From: Bacteroidota bacterium | GTDB taxonomy: Bacteria; Bacteroidota; Bacteroidia; CAILMK01 | Assembly (NCBI GenBank): GCA_013287095.1 | Contig: JABDEJ010000093.1 | Span: 593 to 7,547 of the forward strand | Reading direction: 5' to 3' | Length of the DNA stretch: 6,955 nucleotides | Shown here: in pieces, positions 5,424-6,955 of the stretch | Layout of the letters: each line of letters opens with the position of its first letter | Numbering within the stretch: the stretch's first letter is position 1 | Program-made: the position numbers and the translations under genes | The notes under the pieces: model-generated | The model's database searches: none | Seen by the model: only the letters and a program-made list of their open reading frames with translations | Told to the model about the DNA's origin: nothing

Positions 5424-6056
5424 TCATTTACTCTCTGCATTTCCCTGGTTTACCAGGTTAAGGCTTACCACGAGCCATCCGATCCACATGATTGTGCTTA
5501 TGCCCAATACGATATAAGGGAACCACCATGAAATGGATAAAAGAACAATATAAATCACAAAGCCGTATCTGGCACCTTTTGAACTTTCTTTGATTAAAAC
5601 AATCTTATTGGGTTCTGCAAGCGGTTTAGACCCGAGAATAGACATGTAAAGAAGATTCCATCCTATATTATGTAGCATTGCTACGATAGAATAAAATACA
5701 ATGGCATACCTGACATATTCGGTATTTAAATACTCAGCCATAAAGGCTGTTTGAAAGGGCATTAATATGATTGTCAGCAGAAAAAACCCATTTGCGAAAA
5801 GGAAAAAACCTGAGTTTTTATTGACTTGCTTCAGTAAGTTATGATGCCCCAGCCAGGCAATAAAAATAATGGTAAAGCTGAAGAGAAATGCAAATAGCGA
5901 AATCCATAACCTGCTGGTGACATGCCATATTTCGGTTAACGAATGTGCATTTTCAAAAACAGGTACTTTCAGGTCTAAAACAAGAAGTGTGATCGCAATG
6001 GCAATCACGCCATCGCAAAATGTTTCAAGGCGTGCGTTTTCACTGGAAGCTGACAT
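5424..6056 (-). CDS. TMEM175 (DUF1211) family putative potassium channel
   Basis: A 210-residue membrane protein with about six helices: roughly 13-31, 48-70, 82-105, 114-139, 163-178 and 180-201. The first helix begins RLETFCDGVIAIAITLLVLD (9-28), the hallmark R-x-x-x-F-S-D segment that lines the pore in TMEM175 proteins. Here the serine is Cys14. WLGHHNLL (68-75) at the end of helix 2 is also typical. Bacterial members are single six-helix repeats that assemble as tetramers and leak K+ across the inner membrane. Length and topology are normal. The gene lies 52 bp downstream of lgt on the same strand, with its own promoter-like sequence in the gap, and converges with hutH 17 bp away. The channel role is inferred from the family, where only a few members have been tested. 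Confidence 0.88.
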   Translation of the reverse strand: MSASSENARLETFCDGVIAIAITLLVLDLKVPVFENAHSLTEIWHVTSRLWISLFAFLFSFTIIFIAWLGHHNLLKQVNKNSGFFLFANGFFLLTIILMPFQTAFMAEYLNTEYVRYAIVFYSIVAMLHNIGWNLLYMSILGSKPLAEPNKIVLIKESSKGARYGFVIYIVLLSISWWFPYIVLGISTIMWIGWLVVSLNLVNQGNAESK

Positions 6057-6073
6057 ATAGTTCGAATTTTTAG

Positions 6074-6103
6074 CGAATATAATGTCTGTAAATTAAAATG
6101 CAA
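6074..6103 (-). promoter_or_regulatory. Promoter of the TMEM175-family gene
   Basis: On the minus strand TTG at 6103-6101 and TATATTCG at 6081-6074 (one mismatch to TAnnTTTG) are separated by 19 bp, the expected Bacteroidota spacing. Initiation near 6068 leaves a leader of about 12 nt. The site begins just after the lgt stop codon, so the channel gene may be expressed on its own as well as by read-through from lgt. Confidence 0.5.
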
Positions 6104-6108
6104 TAAAA

Positions 6109-6955
6109 TCAGTTTTGTTGTTCAGGCGCTACAGGCTGATTCAACTTTTTAGGGTCCGGATCAGCAACACCATTCCCTCTGATAGCCCGTATCAAAATAA
6201 TGATACCGGCGATAATAAACGGAATGCTAAGCAATTGCCCCATGTTCAGTCCGTATTTGGCTACAAGGTCAATCTCAAAAGGAACTTGGACTTCTTTAAA
6301 AAACTCTACAAAAAACCGGATACTGAAAAGACATATCAGGAAGGTCCCGAAAAGCATCCCGGGTTTCAGGCTTGCATGTTTGCGGTTGTACCATGTAATA
6401 AGAACAATAAACAATAAAAGATACAACAACCCCTCGTATATCTGTGTGGGATGGTGTGGTTGGATCATGGCCAGCGGAACACCTTCATTTACAGAATCTT
6501 TAACATACTTAAATCCCCAAGGCAAACTGGTGACATGACCATATATTTCAGAGTTCATCAGGTTTCCCATCCGTACAAAAAAACCACCAATGGGGACAGT
6601 GAGTATGATCCGGTCCAGAATCCAGGAGTATGATCTTACAGGCCCTTTTCGCGAATAGATATACATGGCAATTAATATCCCGATAGATGCGCCATGCGAA
6701 GCAAGACCGCCTTCCCATATTTTAAAAATCTCAAGTGGATGTGCAAAATAATAATCGGGCTGATAAAAAAGAACATGACCCAGACGTGCCCCGATAACCA
6801 CCCCAAAAATCATGAATAAAGAAAGCCTGTCAACATCTTTAACAGGTATATTTTCAGTCTTATACACATGTTCCATGATCTTGTATCCTACAAGGAAAGC
6901 CATGGCAAACAGGATACCGTACCATCTTACCGTAATAGGTCCAAGATGAAAAATG
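6109..6955 (-). CDS. lgt: Prolipoprotein diacylglyceryl transferase (5' end outside window)
   Basis: The frame is open to the right edge, giving 281 visible residues and lacking only the extreme N-terminus. This inner-membrane enzyme moves diacylglycerol from phosphatidylglycerol to the lipobox cysteine of prolipoproteins. Residue numbers are from the window edge. WYG at 11-13 holds the Tyr equivalent to E. coli Tyr26. EGGLASHG (81-88) holds the essential His87 (E. coli His103). RMGNLMNSEIYG (128-139) is the Lgt signature, with Arg128 and Asn131 matching E. coli Arg143 and Asn146. HPTQIYEG (168-175) and RFFVEFFKE (213-221) complete the active site. Several hydrophobic helices are evident. The ATG at 6903 is internal, because conserved sequence (GPITVRWYG) precedes it. 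The hydrophilic Pro/Gln-rich tail after about residue 262 is not part of the enzyme core. Confidence 0.95.
   Translation of the reverse strand, partial: IFHLGPITVRWYGILFAMAFLVGYKIMEHVYKTENIPVKDVDRLSLFMIFGVVIGARLGHVLFYQPDYYFAHPLEIFKIWEGGLASHGASIGILIAMYIYSRKGPVRSYSWILDRIILTVPIGGFFVRMGNLMNSEIYGHVTSLPWGFKYVKDSVNEGVPLAMIQPHHPTQIYEGLLYLLLFIVLITWYNRKHASLKPGMLFGTFLICLFSIRFFVEFFKEVQVPFEIDLVAKYGLNMGQLLSIPFIIAGIIILIRAIRGNGVADPDPKKLNQPVAPEQQN

Noticed and set aside
6115..6633. Overlapping plus-strand open frames opposite lgt.
   Set aside because: lgt is certain on the minus strand; these frames have no family resemblance or start signals.
6901..6903. ATG at 6903 as the start of lgt.
   Set aside because: The frame stays open to the window edge and the preceding residues (GPITVRWYG) are conserved Lgt sequence holding a key Tyr, so the gene is cut by the edge.

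Overview
The window looks like chromosomal DNA from a member of the Bacteroidota, probably a Chitinophagales/Sphingobacteriia/Cytophagia-type lineage. Three things point there. Several genes are preceded by TAnnTTTG-like -7 boxes, the Bacteroidota promoter signature. Most starts lack a Shine-Dalgarno sequence and have A-rich or nearly absent leaders. The HisRS, HutH and DUF4386 proteins resemble Bacteroidota forms as I remember them. Genus cannot be assigned from this sequence alone.

Layout. (1) Positions 1-166, minus strand: 5' end of a PglD/NeuD-type sugar acyltransferase, cut by the window edge. It is divergent from ung (198-905, plus) across 31 bp that hold a palindromic -7-like box. (2) Positions 906-1567, plus: a two-gene type II toxin-antitoxin-like operon, DUF433 antitoxin and DUF5615 PIN-like toxin, overlapping by 17 bp. 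It has a good promoter and a perfect 6-1-6 inverted repeat on the -33 box. (3) Positions 1575-2300, minus: a six-helix DUF4386 membrane protein, convergent with the toxin gene. (4) Positions 2301-2529: non-coding, with a foldable ~71-nt element, a degenerate 7-bp tandem repeat and the hisS promoter. (5) Positions 2530-5406, plus: hisS and hutH, separated by 3 bp and in the same reading frame. (6) Positions 5424-6955, minus: a TMEM175-family putative K+ channel and, upstream of it, lgt, which runs off the right edge.

How the genes work together. Most are independent housekeeping functions: uracil repair, tRNA charging, lipoprotein lipidation. The two real units are the DUF433-DUF5615 pair and the hisS-hutH pair. 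In the latter, the enzyme that loads histidine onto tRNA and the enzyme that deaminates histidine appear to share one transcript and are probably translationally coupled. No other hut gene is in the window.

I found no clear new multi-gene defence or metabolic system. The best leads are the probable operator of the toxin-antitoxin operon, the hisS-hutH junction (TTG start, one in-frame stop) and the repeat-like elements upstream of hisS. No gene-free stretch exceeds 300 bp (the longest is 2301-2529). I saw no tRNA, rRNA, CRISPR array, insertion sequence or convincing intrinsic terminator.
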